Made by a program: the position numbers and the translations under genes. A DNA stretch of 64,000 nucleotides, taken from the NCBI GenBank assembly GCA_016213625.1, contig JACQZZ010000048.1:1-64000 (forward strand), given 5' to 3'. Below the pieces are notes generated by a model. The model saw only the letters and a program-made list of their open reading frames with translations. It ran no database searches and was not told where the DNA came from. Source of the stretch: Actinomycetota bacterium. Its GTDB lineage: Bacteria; Actinomycetota; Acidimicrobiia; Acidimicrobiales; Ilumatobacteraceae. Below, piece after piece: positions 52,004 through 61,579 of the stretch (the stretch's first letter is position 1; every line of letters begins with the position of its first letter).

Positions 52004-53748
52004 CCGGTCACCCACTCGACTCGGCGACGACCCCGGAGCGCGCTGACCACCTGGAGTTCGTCGACACGGTGCAGGTCGGCCACCGGCAGGACCCGCTCGG
52101 TCACGTCGCCCGCGAGGAGCAACACCTGCCGACCCACGCCGGCGAGCCCCCCGGACGAGAGCGGAGGAGTGAACCACTGCGCCCCGATGCGGAAGAGCAC
52201 GTTGGCCTTGCAGGTCTCGGTGACCTCGCCGCGCTCGTTCCACAGCACCACGTCGTCGGCCTCGGGGTGTGCGGCCGCCGCACGGTCGTACACCGCGCGG
52301 TGGGTGGTCTTGTGGCACGTGAACACGTCGTCGCTGCGCACCGGCTGATCGGCGACCACCACCGTGACCACCGACGGCATGCTGTCCATGCGGTCGAACG
52401 TGGTGGTGCACGTGCCATCGCGCGCGACGAGCAGTCGAAGCCGGCCGGCCTCGGTGTGGTCCTCCGCGGTCACCGAGCACAGCAACTCGCGCGCGTCGTC
52501 GCGCCGGAAGGCGAATCCGAACCACTCGGCCGAAGCCTGCACACGGTCGAGGTGCAGGGAGAGGTGGAGGGGCACACCCGCTTCCACACGAATGGTCTCG
52601 AGCAGCTCGAACTCGGGGCGATCGGTCATCAGCACTGCCGACTTCGCCTGCAGTTCGCGGTTCTCCGAGTCGCCGCAGCTGTCGGTGGTGATGCCGCCGC
52701 CGGCGCCGTACACCAACCTCCCATTGCTGTGCACCACCGCGGTGCGAATGGCGACGTTGAACGTGGCGTGGGGACGGATGTGCCCGGCGACGAGCGGACG
52801 GATGAGGCCGATCGCGCCGCAGTAGATGCCACGCGGCCACGGCTCCATCCGCTGGATGTGCTGCATGGCCGACACCTTCGGCGCTCCCGTGATGCTGCCG
52901 CACGGGAACAGCGCATCGAACAGCTGCACGAGACGCACCGACGGAGCGATCTCTCCCTGGACCGTGCTGGTGAGCTGCCACACGGTCTCGTACCGCTCCA
53001 ACGACAACAACGCGGGCACCGTGACCGACCCGACACTGGCGACACGGCCGATGTCGTTGCGCAACAGGTCGACGATCATCACGTTCTCTGCTCGATCCTT
53101 GACGGAGGCCGACAGCCACGCCGCCGCGTCGCGATCGTCGTCGGACCGAGGGGCGCGGGCGACGGTGCCCTTCATCGGACGGGTGGTGACGACCGGTCCG
53201 TGCACGTCGAAGAACAGCTCCGGGGACGCGCTCACCACGGCGAGGTCGCCCGTGTCGATGAACACGTTGAACGGGCCGCGCTGAGCGTGCGCCATGCGCG
53301 CGTAGAGGTCGAGTGCGTCACCCTCCAGCAGACCGTCGAGGCGATCGGTGAGGTTCACCTGGTACACGTCGCCGGCCGCGATGGCGTCGCGCACCTCGCC
53401 GACGTGGCGGCCGTACCAGTCCCACCCCCCACGGCGCTCCAGATCGTGCACCCGCACCGATTCGCCGGGCTGCACGGCGGGAAGCATGTCGGCCCGCGGA
53501 AATGCCGCGAACCAGGCCAGCGGCGTGTCGGGTGACGGCGACGCGGTGCGCTGCGCCGCATCGAATGCCGGGCCGGCCTCGTAGGCCACCATCAGCGCGA
53601 CCCAGTGTCCCTCGCGAGCGGCGGACTCAGCAGCGCCGATCAACGGACGCACCTGGTCGAGGGTGACGGCCTGCTGCACGGCGATGGGGTTGCGCAACAC
53701 CACCGCCGTACCCGACGTCAGGTCGTCGAACCGAGCCTGCACCCCCAC
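52000..53748 (-). CDS. pabBC: Aminodeoxychorismate synthase component I fused to lyase (PabB-PabC)
   Basis: 582 aa. The N-terminal about 365 residues are PabB-like (chorismate-binding: ELFFDVHG, TRPMKGTVAR, CGSITGAPK, IYCGAIGLI). The C-terminal about 200 are PabC-like: a PLP Lys in TCHKTTHRAVYD and NERGEVTETCKANVLF. The two enzymes that make p-aminobenzoate are thus joined. No pabA (glutaminase) is in the window. GTG 53748 is supported by TAACCT (53756-53761) 7 nt upstream. Confidence 0.9.
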   Translation of the reverse strand: MGVQARFDDLTSGTAVVLRNPIAVQQAVTLDQVRPLIGAAESAAREGHWVALMVAYEAGPAFDAAQRTASPSPDTPLAWFAAFPRADMLPAVQPGESVRVHDLERRGGWDWYGRHVGEVRDAIAAGDVYQVNLTDRLDGLLEGDALDLYARMAHAQRGPFNVFIDTGDLAVVSASPELFFDVHGPVVTTRPMKGTVARAPRSDDDRDAAAWLSASVKDRAENVMIVDLLRNDIGRVASVGSVTVPALLSLERYETVWQLTSTVQGEIAPSVRLVQLFDALFPCGSITGAPKVSAMQHIQRMEPWPRGIYCGAIGLIRPLVAGHIRPHATFNVAIRTAVVHSNGRLVYGAGGGITTDSCGDSENRELQAKSAVLMTDRPEFELLETIRVEAGVPLHLSLHLDRVQASAEWFGFAFRRDDARELLCSVTAEDHTEAGRLRLLVARDGTCTTTFDRMDSMPSVVTVVVADQPVRSDDVFTCHKTTHRAVYDRAAAAHPEADDVVLWNERGEVTETCKANVLFRIGAQWFTPPLSSGGLAGVGRQVLLLAGDVTERVLPVADLHRVDELQVVSALRGRRRVEWVTG

Positions 53749-53755
53749 CGGGACG

Positions 53756-53761
53756 AGGTTA
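53756..53761 (-). promoter_or_regulatory. Predicted -10 element of pabBC-folP
   Basis: TAACCT on the minus strand lies 7 nt before GTG 53748. Confidence 0.45.
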
Positions 53762-53816
53762 CCCGCCGCTCGGACGAGCCGACTCCGAGGGACGGGAGGC
53801 GACGCGAAGGAAAAAC

Positions 53817-53826
53817 GAAACGTTTC
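53817..53826. promoter_or_regulatory. Palindrome upstream of the peroxidase gene
   Basis: GAAACGTTTC, a perfect 10-bp palindrome, lies 62-71 bp upstream of ATG 53888. With flanks it reads CGAAACGTTTCCG, which resembles LacI-type operators. Operator role is inference. Confidence 0.35.
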
Positions 53827-53887
53827 CGGAACGCGCTCGCCGCACGGTGGAACGAATCAACCCCGATGACCAAGGAGCAGGTCCCCG

Positions 53888-56800
53888 ATGAACCAGTTCA
53901 CCGAGCCGCCGACCCGTACGCGGGCGGCGGTGCCCTCACGACGCCGCAGAGCGTTCTTCGCACTGCTGGCGACCCTTCTGGCGGCGCCGATGGTGGCAGC
54001 CAGCATTCCCACCCCGACCGCGCAGGCAGCACCGGTCGGTCAGGGATTCGCCGTGACCGCCGCAGATCTCTCGTACATCCTCGAGCAGATCCAGATCGGC
54101 GAGTGGCACGTGGCCAACACCACCTCCACCACTGGGCCGTGCGGCGCGCTCGTCGGTCCCGGCGCGCACCAGATCGCGAACCCGTTGCTGTCGTTCGGCA
54201 TTCGCACGGTCGACGGTTCGTGCAACAACCTGCAGGCCGGTCAGGAGACGTTCGGCGCGTCCGACCAGGCGTTCCCGCGGTTGACCCAGCCGTCGTTCCA
54301 GCCGGCCGAGGACATCACCCCCTCGCTGCCGGTCGGCCCGCCCGGCCCCACGTCGTACGCGCAGACGACCGGCTCGGTCGTGGACAGCGAACCGCGCACC
54401 GTCAGCAACCTGATCGTGGACCAGACCTCCGACAACCCCGCCGCTGTGGCGGCGGCCGGGTTCCCCGTGCGCACGCAGGGCAACGAGGGCGTCGTCGTCT
54501 GCACGGATCCGCCCACCATCGATCCGGCGACGAATCAACCCGTGCCGTGTGTGCCCGAGCACGAGACCCTCTTCATCCCGAACGTGACCACCGACGTCGG
54601 CCTCTCGCCGCCGTTCAACGGACTGTTCGCGATCTTCGGGCAGTTCTTCGACCACGGTCTCGACAAGATCACCAACGGCGGAGCGGGCACGGTGTTCGTC
54701 CCCCTGAAGGACGACGACCCGCTGGTGACTCGCGGCCCCGACGGGATCGCCGGCAACGGTGACGAGGTGCCGCCCGGCCTGCGGTTCATGACGCTCAGCC
54801 GCGGCACCATCGTGACCGGCCCCGACGGGTTCCGCAGCGCCCTGAACACGGACACCCCGTTCGTCGACCAGAGCCAGACCTACACGTCGCACGGCTCGCA
54901 CCAGTTCTTCCTCCGCGAATACCAGCCGGCGGTCGATGGCCACCCGGTGACCACCGGCAAGTTCCTCAGCTCGGCCGACGACGGCCATGGCATGGCGGAC
55001 TGGAATCAGATCAGGGCGCAGGCATCGGCAGTGCTCGGCATGCAGTTGGTCGACACCGACGTGAACGACATCCCACTGATCGCCACCGACCCCTACGGCA
55101 ACTTCATCCCGGGCACGCGCGGCTTCCCGCAAGCAGTGTTCCCTGGCAACGTGCTCGTCGAAGGCGACCCCTCGGCCAACGGCGGCGCGGGCATCAGCCT
55201 CGTCGGCGCGGTCCGCATCGGTACGGCGTTCCTCAACGACATCGCGCACAGCGCGGGTCCTGGCTCCACCAGCCAACCGAAGCTCCCCGATGCCGTCGGC
55301 GTCGCTGGTGGCAGCCTCGACCCGGTGGCTCCGGGCGAGTACGACGACGAGTTGCTCGGCCTGCACGCCATCTGTGGCGACGGCCGTTGCAACGAGAACA
55401 TCGCCCTCCAGGCCGTGCACCAGATCTTCCACTCCGAGCACGACCGACTGGTCGACGACATCCTCGGCACCCTGCATCAGCCGGGCAACGAAGCGCTGCT
55501 GGCACGGTACGAGGCCATCGACCTCGCCACCGGCCCGAACCAGACGTTCGAGTTCGGCGAGCGCATCTTCCAGGCCGCACGTTTCGTGACGGAGATGGAG
55601 TACCAGCACCTCGTGTTCGAGGAGTTCGCCCGCAAGGTGCAGCCGGCCATCAACCCGTTCGAGCCCTTCGCGTTCAACCAGACCGACGTGAACCCGGCGA
55701 TCACCGCCGAGTTCGCTCACGCCGTCTACCGCTTCGGCCACTCGATGTTGACCGAGACCATCGACCGGGTGAACGCCGACGGCAGCCGCAACGACATCCT
55801 GCTGCTCGACGGGTTCCTGAACCCGGCCGAGTACTTCCGGGACGGAAGCGGCGGAACGCTGACGTCGCGCGACGCCGCGACGTCGATCTTCATGGGCATG
55901 TCCGATCAGGTGGGCAACGAGATCGATGAGTTCGTGACCAACACGCTGCGCAACAACCTGCTCGGCCTTCCGCTCGACCTCGCATCGCTCAACATGGCAC
56001 GTGCCCGCAGCGAGGGCATCCCCTCGCTGAACAACGTGCGCAAGCAGATCTACGCATCCACCAATGATGGCCAGCTCGCTCCGTACGAGAACTGGGTGGC
56101 GTTCGGACAGGGTCTGAAGCACCCCGAGTCGCTGATCAACTTCGTGGCGGCCTACGGCACCCACCCGACGATTCTCTTCGCCGACGGCGGACTCGACCTC
56201 GACTTCGCGACCATCGGCGACAACGCACCGGCCACCCTCGCCTCCAGGCGAGCGGCCGCGACGCTCATCGTCGCCCCGGGCACCACCGACGTGCCGCCCG
56301 TCGATGCGGCCGACTTCCTCTTCAGCACCGGAGCCTGGGCCAACCAGGGCAACAGCTCCACGACGGGCCTCGACGACGTCGACCTGTGGGTGGGCGGGCT
56401 CGCGGAGAACACCAACGTGTTCGGTGGCCTGTTGGGATCGACGTTCAACTACGTCTTCGAGAATCAGCTCACCAACCTGCAGAACGGCGATCGCTTCTAC
56501 TATCTCGCCCGCACACCGGGCATGAACCTGCGCACACAACTCGAGGGCAACTCGTTCTCCGAACTCGTGATGCGCAACACCGATGCTTACGCGCTCAAGG
56601 CGGACCCGTTCGCCACGGCCGACTGCAAGTTCCAGTTGGGTGACCTCACCTGGCCGGCCGCCAGTGGCAGCTTCATCACCGGCCCTGGCTCGGTGAACGA
56701 CGTCATCGGATCGGACTGCGACGAGAACCGCCTGCTCCTCCGTCAGCCCACGGGTCGGGTGGAGTACCGCTCCATCAACAGCGTGGATCCCTCCGGCATC

Positions 56801-59482
56801 AACGGACAGAGCGTCTACGACGGCACGGCCGGCGTGGACCGCATCTACGGCGGCAACGACAACGACACCTTCTGGGGCCGCGAGAGCAACGACATCATCG
56901 ACGGTCGTGGCGGCGACGACATCGTCCTCGGCGGCGAGGGTGACGACATCATCACCGACTTCGCCGGCTTCGACGTGCTGAAGGGCGGCCCCGGCAACGA
57001 CGCCATCGACGGTGGCATCAACGATGACATCCTGATGGCCGGTGAGGGCAACGACTTCACCAACGGTGGAGCGAACCTCAACGAGACGTTCCTGGGTGAT
57101 GGCGACGACTTCGCCATCGCCGGCCAGGGCCTCGACGCCGTGTTCGGTGACTCCGGCGACGACTGGGAGGAGGGCGGCGACATGGCCGACCTGCTCATGG
57201 GCGACAGCTCGTCACTGTTCTTCGACGACCACAACCTGCCGGGCCACGACGTGACCATCGGTCTGGGCGGCGACGACGACTACGACGCCGAGGGCGGCGA
57301 CGACATCCTCGTCGCCGGACCCGGTGTGGAGAAGAACGCCGGAGCCTCCGGCTACGACTGGTCGATCGGCGTCAACGATCCGCAGCGACAGGTCGCCGAC
57401 CTGAACCTGAAGATCCTGCCCAACGGCCAGCCGGCCATCGAGGTGCGCGATCGATTCAACGAGGTCGAGGCACTCAGCGGTTGGAACATGGACGACGAAC
57501 TGCACGGCGACGACCTCGCCCCGTCGGGGGTGGCCGGCGCGGGTGCGATCGGCTGCGACGTGCTGAACCAGGCAGGGCTCGACCGCATCAGCGGACTCGA
57601 CGCACTGGTGCCCACGCTGGCGACGCCGGCGGCAGGGATCCTGGACTCCACGACGACCCGGTACTGCCTGATCGACCGGAACGAGAACGTCTGGGGCGAT
57701 GGCAACATCCTCCTCGGTGGCGCCGGCAACGACATCCTCGAAGGGCGCGGCGCCGACGACATCCTCGACGGCGACAAGTTCCTCAACGTGAGGATCAGCG
57801 TGCGCGAGCCGGGCAACCCGGCGGCCGAGATCGGTTCGACCGACCTCATGGAGCACACGCCACTCAGCGGCAACTTCGGCCCGAACACCACGGGCATGAC
57901 GTTGCAGCAGGCAGTGTTCGCCGGACTGGTCAACCCCGGCCAGCTGGTGATCGTCCGTGAGATCCTGAACCCCGGTCCGGGCACCTCCGTCGACGTGGCC
58001 TGGTTCTCCGGGCCGTCGGCCGACTACGACATCACCTGGAACACCGACGGCAGCGTGACCGTCGCCCACACTCGTGGTACTGCCGCCGACGGCATCGACA
58101 CCCTGTGGAACATCGAGCAGTTCGGATTCTGCGAGCTGCCGGGTGCCGCCGGAGTGTGCGATCAGCGAGTGCCGGTCGACAACATCCCACCGCCGCCTGC
58201 ACCGGTCGCCGAGATCAGCGTCCCCGCCGGTCTCACCACGTTCCTCACGCTCACCGGCACCAGCACGGCACCGGAGATCGTGACCGTGACCAACACGGGC
58301 AACCTCGATCTCGTGATCAGCGCCGTGGCGTTGATGGGCGGAGACCCTGGCGACTTCACCATCGTCAGCGATCTGTGCACCGGAGTCGTGGCACCAGGGG
58401 CTTCGTGCGACATCGGCATCGCCTTCACTCCCGGCACCCCCGGCTTGAAGGTGGCGCTGCTCGACATCGCCCACAACGCCGATGGCGGCGACCTCCAGGC
58501 GGTGCTCCTCGGCACCGCCACCGCACCCGTGGCCACGGTCACGGCACCGGCAGCGGTGACGGCGTTCACGGCGATCGTGGGCACCACGTCGGCGGCACAG
58601 GTGGTCACCGTCACCAACGACGGCGATGCCCTGCTGAACGTGAGCTCCGCCACCGTGGGCGGCACCGACCCGACCCAGTTCACGATCCCCAGCAACGGCT
58701 GCACGGTCGTGGCGCCGGGCGCCAGCTGCGCCATCACGGTTGCCTTCCGGCCCACCACGGCCGGGGCCAAGGCCGCACAGTTGGTTATCGCCCATGATGC
58801 AGGAGCGGATTCGGTGGTGGCACTTGCCGGCACCGGCACCGCGCCGATCGCCTCGATCACCGCACCAGCAGCGCTGACCACCTTCACCGCGGCGGTGGGT
58901 GGCACGTCGACTTCGGTCAATGTGACGGTCACCAACACCGGCACGGCCAACCTGCAGGTGAACGGAGCGACGCTGGGCGGGACCAACCCGACCAACTTCG
59001 CGATCACCAACAACTGCACCGTGGCCATCGCTCCGGCGGGCAGCTGCACGATCGCTGTCGTGTTCCGGCCGCTCACCACGGGTCCCAAGTCGGCGCAGCT
59101 GACCATCAGCCACAACGCCGGGGCCAACTCGGTGGTGGCGTTGGCCGGGACCACCTTGGCCGGGCCGCCGGCTCCCGCACCGGTGATGGTCCTGCCGGCC
59201 ACGACCGACTTCGGCACGCGGCGTGTCGGAACGACTCGCACCCAGGCGGTTCGCATCACCAATCAAGGCCCCGGAGTGCTGACCATCGGCACACCCACGG
59301 CCACCGGTCGATTCACCGTGAACCGCGGCACCTGCGGGGCGACGCTGGCGGTCGGCAGGTCGTGCAAACTCAACGTCACCTTCGCCCCCAATGCGGTCGG
59401 ACCCACGTCCGGCACGCTGACGGTGCCGAGCAACGCCGTTGGCAACCCGCGCACCGCAGGGTTGACGGGCACCGGTCGCTGA
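53888..59482 (+). CDS. Secreted haem peroxidase with RTX repeats and HYDIN-like domains
   Basis: 1864 aa. Signal peptide to about residue 47 (TPTAQA-APV). Residues about 50-960 form an animal-type haem peroxidase: distal pair Asp255-His256 (FFDHGLD), catalytic Arg520 (HSEHDRLVDD) and proximal His618 (YRFGHSML). Residues about 977-1295 hold GGxGxD-type calcium-binding repeats (GGNDNDTFWG, GGDDIVLGGEGDD). About 1437-1864 are four repeats of 100 residues of an Ig-like choice-of-anchor-D (HYDIN-like) domain. AAGGAG is 10 nt before ATG 53888. No C-terminal sorting motif is seen, so it is probably secreted freely or held by the repeats. Bacterial peroxidases of this type oxidise halides or phenols; substrate unknown. 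Confidence 0.88.
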   Translation: MNQFTEPPTRTRAAVPSRRRRAFFALLATLLAAPMVAASIPTPTAQAAPVGQGFAVTAADLSYILEQIQIGEWHVANTTSTTGPCGALVGPGAHQIANPLLSFGIRTVDGSCNNLQAGQETFGASDQAFPRLTQPSFQPAEDITPSLPVGPPGPTSYAQTTGSVVDSEPRTVSNLIVDQTSDNPAAVAAAGFPVRTQGNEGVVVCTDPPTIDPATNQPVPCVPEHETLFIPNVTTDVGLSPPFNGLFAIFGQFFDHGLDKITNGGAGTVFVPLKDDDPLVTRGPDGIAGNGDEVPPGLRFMTLSRGTIVTGPDGFRSALNTDTPFVDQSQTYTSHGSHQFFLREYQPAVDGHPVTTGKFLSSADDGHGMADWNQIRAQASAVLGMQLVDTDVNDIPLIATDPYGNFIPGTRGFPQAVFPGNVLVEGDPSANGGAGISLVGAVRIGTAFLNDIAHSAGPGSTSQPKLPDAVGVAGGSLDPVAPGEYDDELLGLHAICGDGRCNENIALQAVHQIFHSEHDRLVDDILGTLHQPGNEALLARYEAIDLATGPNQTFEFGERIFQAARFVTEMEYQHLVFEEFARKVQPAINPFEPFAFNQTDVNPAITAEFAHAVYRFGHSMLTETIDRVNADGSRNDILLLDGFLNPAEYFRDGSGGTLTSRDAATSIFMGMSDQVGNEIDEFVTNTLRNNLLGLPLDLASLNMARARSEGIPSLNNVRKQIYASTNDGQLAPYENWVAFGQGLKHPESLINFVAAYGTHPTILFADGGLDLDFATIGDNAPATLASRRAAATLIVAPGTTDVPPVDAADFLFSTGAWANQGNSSTTGLDDVDLWVGGLAENTNVFGGLLGSTFNYVFENQLTNLQNGDRFYYLARTPGMNLRTQLEGNSFSELVMRNTDAYALKADPFATADCKFQLGDLTWPAASGSFITGPGSVNDVIGSDCDENRLLLRQPTGRVEYRSINSVDPSGINGQSVYDGTAGVDRIYGGNDNDTFWGRESNDIIDGRGGDDIVLGGEGDDIITDFAGFDVLKGGPGNDAIDGGINDDILMAGEGNDFTNGGANLNETFLGDGDDFAIAGQGLDAVFGDSGDDWEEGGDMADLLMGDSSSLFFDDHNLPGHDVTIGLGGDDDYDAEGGDDILVAGPGVEKNAGASGYDWSIGVNDPQRQVADLNLKILPNGQPAIEVRDRFNEVEALSGWNMDDELHGDDLAPSGVAGAGAIGCDVLNQAGLDRISGLDALVPTLATPAAGILDSTTTRYCLIDRNENVWGDGNILLGGAGNDILEGRGADDILDGDKFLNVRISVREPGNPAAEIGSTDLMEHTPLSGNFGPNTTGMTLQQAVFAGLVNPGQLVIVREILNPGPGTSVDVAWFSGPSADYDITWNTDGSVTVAHTRGTAADGIDTLWNIEQFGFCELPGAAGVCDQRVPVDNIPPPPAPVAEISVPAGLTTFLTLTGTSTAPEIVTVTNTGNLDLVISAVALMGGDPGDFTIVSDLCTGVVAPGASCDIGIAFTPGTPGLKVALLDIAHNADGGDLQAVLLGTATAPVATVTAPAAVTAFTAIVGTTSAAQVVTVTNDGDALLNVSSATVGGTDPTQFTIPSNGCTVVAPGASCAITVAFRPTTAGAKAAQLVIAHDAGADSVVALAGTGTAPIASITAPAALTTFTAAVGGTSTSVNVTVTNTGTANLQVNGATLGGTNPTNFAITNNCTVAIAPAGSCTIAVVFRPLTTGPKSAQLTISHNAGANSVVALAGTTLAGPPAPAPVMVLPATTDFGTRRVGTTRTQAVRITNQGPGVLTIGTPTATGRFTVNRGTCGATLAVGRSCKLNVTFAPNAVGPTSGTLTVPSNAVGNPRTAGLTGTGR

Positions 59483-59489
59483 CGACGGC

Positions 59490-59522
59490 CGGCCGATGCT
59501 GCTACCCGTTCAGCATCGGCCG
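59490..59522. terminator. Terminator of the peroxidase gene
   Basis: Perfect 12-bp stem CGGCCGATGCTG / CAGCATCGGCCG with a 9-nt loop, beginning 7 nt after the stop. Confidence 0.8.
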
Positions 59523-59527
59523 ATGAA

Positions 59528-59561
59528 CCGGGGGGAGGGGCTCCGCACCCCCTCCCCCCGG
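59528..59561. terminator. Second hairpin after the peroxidase gene
   Basis: Perfect 13-bp stem CCGGGGGGAGGGG / CCCCTCCCCCCGG, loop 8 nt. It lies 5 bp after the first hairpin. Confidence 0.7.
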
Positions 59562-59602
59562 ACCTTCGAGTACGGGCTCCCACACGCACGTACACGCGAG
59601 AG

Positions 59603-59631
59603 CACCCGGGTCCGGTCGCACGGTCCGGGTG
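59603..59631. terminator. Third hairpin in the convergent region
   Basis: CACCCGG (59603-59609) pairs with CCGGGTG (59625-59631), with an inner CCG/CGG pair. Moderate stem, between convergent genes. Confidence 0.5.
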
Positions 59632-59672
59632 TTCCCGCGTCTGGATGGATGTCGTGCGGTGGACGTCGTGGG

Positions 59673-59694
59673 CCGTACGTCGGAGGTCGTACGG
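59673..59694. terminator. Terminator hairpin next to the SARP gene stop
   Basis: CCGTACG / CGTACGG stem of 7 bp with 8-nt loop, ending one base before the stop codon of the minus-strand regulator gene at 59695. Confidence 0.6.
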
Positions 59695-60489
59695 TCAGAC
59701 GAGCGCTGAGGTCAACGACACGATGAGCTCGGCGGCGGGCGCCCCGGCATCGATGGCCGACGCGATGTCGACCGTGGCCGAGGTCGGGTCCACGCCCAGC
59801 CCTTGTGCCAGTTCGATCCGGCACCGGTGGAACGTGCTGCGGGCCATGTCGCTCAGCCCGAGCGCGTGGTACGCCACCATCTGCAGTCGAACCGCGTACT
59901 CGCAGTGCGGTGCGAACCGCTGGGCCTCCTCGGCGTGCCGCAACGCGGCGCGCACGTCGCCGTCGGCGAGCAGGTCGCCGGACAACCACACGTGGCTGCG
60001 AGCGATGCGGTCGCGGTAGAGGTAGCGATCTGCCTCCGCCCAAGGGGCGAAGGGCGCGTCCTCCAGCACGTCACCGCGGGCGAGGTCCACGGCCTGCTGC
60101 AGCAACTCGCGCCGCAGGACGGGAGGCGCCTGCTCGGCTTCGATCAGCAACCGATCGAAACGGTCGAGGTCGATGTCGAAGTGCTCGGGGTTCAACCGAT
60201 ACGAATTCGTGCCGGTGACGATGACCACACGTGCCTCGTCGCGATGGGCGCTCAGTCGGGCGCGCAACCAGCACACGTACTGCTCGAGCGTGCGATTCGC
60301 ATCTCGGGGCGGGTTCGGGTGTCCGTCCCACAGCGCATGCGCGAGCGCGTCCTTGGTGACCGGGCGCCCTCGCGCCAGCAGCAACAGCTCGAGAACGGCA
60401 CGCCGCTTGGCCGCGCCGAGATCGCGACCCTGCAGCACCGCCCCGTGACACTCGATGGACAACACGCCGAACATCTGGACCGGCATCAT
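59695..60489 (-). CDS. SARP/BTAD-type transcriptional regulator
   Basis: 264 aa. An OmpR-type winged helix at about 5-100 (LLLLARGRPVTKDALAHALWDG, VVIVTGTNSYRLN) is followed by a bacterial transcriptional activation domain (BTAD) with helical repeats (about 110-245). This two-domain form is that of SARP regulators. ATG 60489 has GGAG 7 nt upstream; the frame is open further upstream. No second regulatory domain. It is convergent with the peroxidase, divergent from the DUF2520 gene; target unknown. Confidence 0.85.
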   Translation of the reverse strand: MMPVQMFGVLSIECHGAVLQGRDLGAAKRRAVLELLLLARGRPVTKDALAHALWDGHPNPPRDANRTLEQYVCWLRARLSAHRDEARVVIVTGTNSYRLNPEHFDIDLDRFDRLLIEAEQAPPVLRRELLQQAVDLARGDVLEDAPFAPWAEADRYLYRDRIARSHVWLSGDLLADGDVRAALRHAEEAQRFAPHCEYAVRLQMVAYHALGLSDMARSTFHRCRIELAQGLGVDPTSATVDIASAIDAGAPAAELIVSLTSALV

Positions 60490-60778
60490 CGTGTCGCTCC
60501 GAACCCGCGCCGGAGGACATACCGTGTTGTGATCGCCGCCGCAGCCGAAGGGGCGCGCGTCATCAGCGCATCTCTCCCGCCACCGCGAAGATCGAGAGGG
60601 GGGTGCGCCCGCAGTCCCTGCATGATCTCGCCTCGTCAGTTGTATGGTCTCCCGCCAACCACGAGTCAAGCAGTAGTACCCCACCGCCACAAGATGACCT
60701 TCGGCGTAGGACCTCCGCGCTAGGACTGTGCGAGGCAGTGGGCAGCGAATTCCTGCACCGAGTACGAGGAGGATGTCG
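60490..60778. other. Divergent intergenic region between SARP and DUF2520 genes
   Basis: 289 bp with no supported gene. It holds a Shine-Dalgarno on each side. I see no clear -10/-35 pair or long repeat. Confidence 0.4.
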
Positions 60779-61525
60779 ATGTCCGAACACGTGGGCACGC
60801 CCGACACCCCGGTTCCGCGCATCGCCGTCGTGGGCCGAGGCCGCATGGGCAGGGCACTCGCGGCTGCCCTCGCTGCGCGCACGGACATCGGTGTGACCGA
60901 GGGTCCCTTCGGACGGGGATTCGACGGGACGGGGTTCGATCTCGTCCTCCTCGCGGTGCCGGACGCACAGATCGCTACCGCTGCGGCCGTGGTGGTCCAG
61001 GGACCCATCGTCGGCCACTGCGCCGGCGCGCTCGGACTCGACGTCCTGGGTGACCGAGCGGCACTCGGGCTGCACCCGCTGATGACCGTCACCCGCCAGG
61101 GTGCCGACTTCGTCGGGTGTGCGGCCGCAGTGGCAGGCACCACCCCGCGGGCCGAACAACTGGCGCGCGATCTCGCGGTGGCGTTGGGGATGCACCCGTT
61201 CCATGTGGCCGACGCGGATCGCGGGGCGTACCACGCGGCTGCGTCCATCGCCTCGAACTTCCTGGTCACTCTGGAGGACGCGGCGGAGCAACTGCTCGCC
61301 ACCACCGGCAACGACCGATCGGTGCTGGTGCCGCTGGTGCGCGCGGCGGTGGAGAACTGGGCCGCGCTCGGCGGACGAGCCGCCATCACCGGCCCCATCG
61401 CGCGGGGCGACGACGCGAGCGTGGCCCGTCAGCGAGCAGCGCTGGCCAGTCGCACTCCGGAGTTGTTGGCGCTGTTCGACGCGATGTGTGCCGCCACGAG
61501 ATCGTTGGTCGTTCGCGACGAGTGA
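60779..61525 (+). CDS. Rossmann-fold DUF2520 domain protein
   Basis: 248 aa. N-terminal NAD(P)-binding fold (RIAVVGRGRMGRALAAAL) and a C-terminal helical DUF2520-like half (YHAAASIASNFLVTL, ITGPIARGDDASVARQR). The family often lies by panC and may be a 2-dehydropantoate-like reductase, but no pan gene is visible here. ATG 60779 is chosen because AGGAGG lies 6 nt upstream; ATG 60773 is too near it. Confidence 0.8.
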   Translation: MSEHVGTPDTPVPRIAVVGRGRMGRALAAALAARTDIGVTEGPFGRGFDGTGFDLVLLAVPDAQIATAAAVVVQGPIVGHCAGALGLDVLGDRAALGLHPLMTVTRQGADFVGCAAAVAGTTPRAEQLARDLAVALGMHPFHVADADRGAYHAAASIASNFLVTLEDAAEQLLATTGNDRSVLVPLVRAAVENWAALGGRAAITGPIARGDDASVARQRAALASRTPELLALFDAMCAATRSLVVRDE

Positions 61526-61579
61526 GCGCGGCGGGTGCGCCTAGCATCCGCGGACCATCCCGATCCCCCGGAGGTCCAC

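Noticed and set aside
53888-59482. Peroxidase gene as two genes or assembly artefact
   Set aside because: One frame with continuous domain order and a single strong ribosome binding site; no internal start signals.
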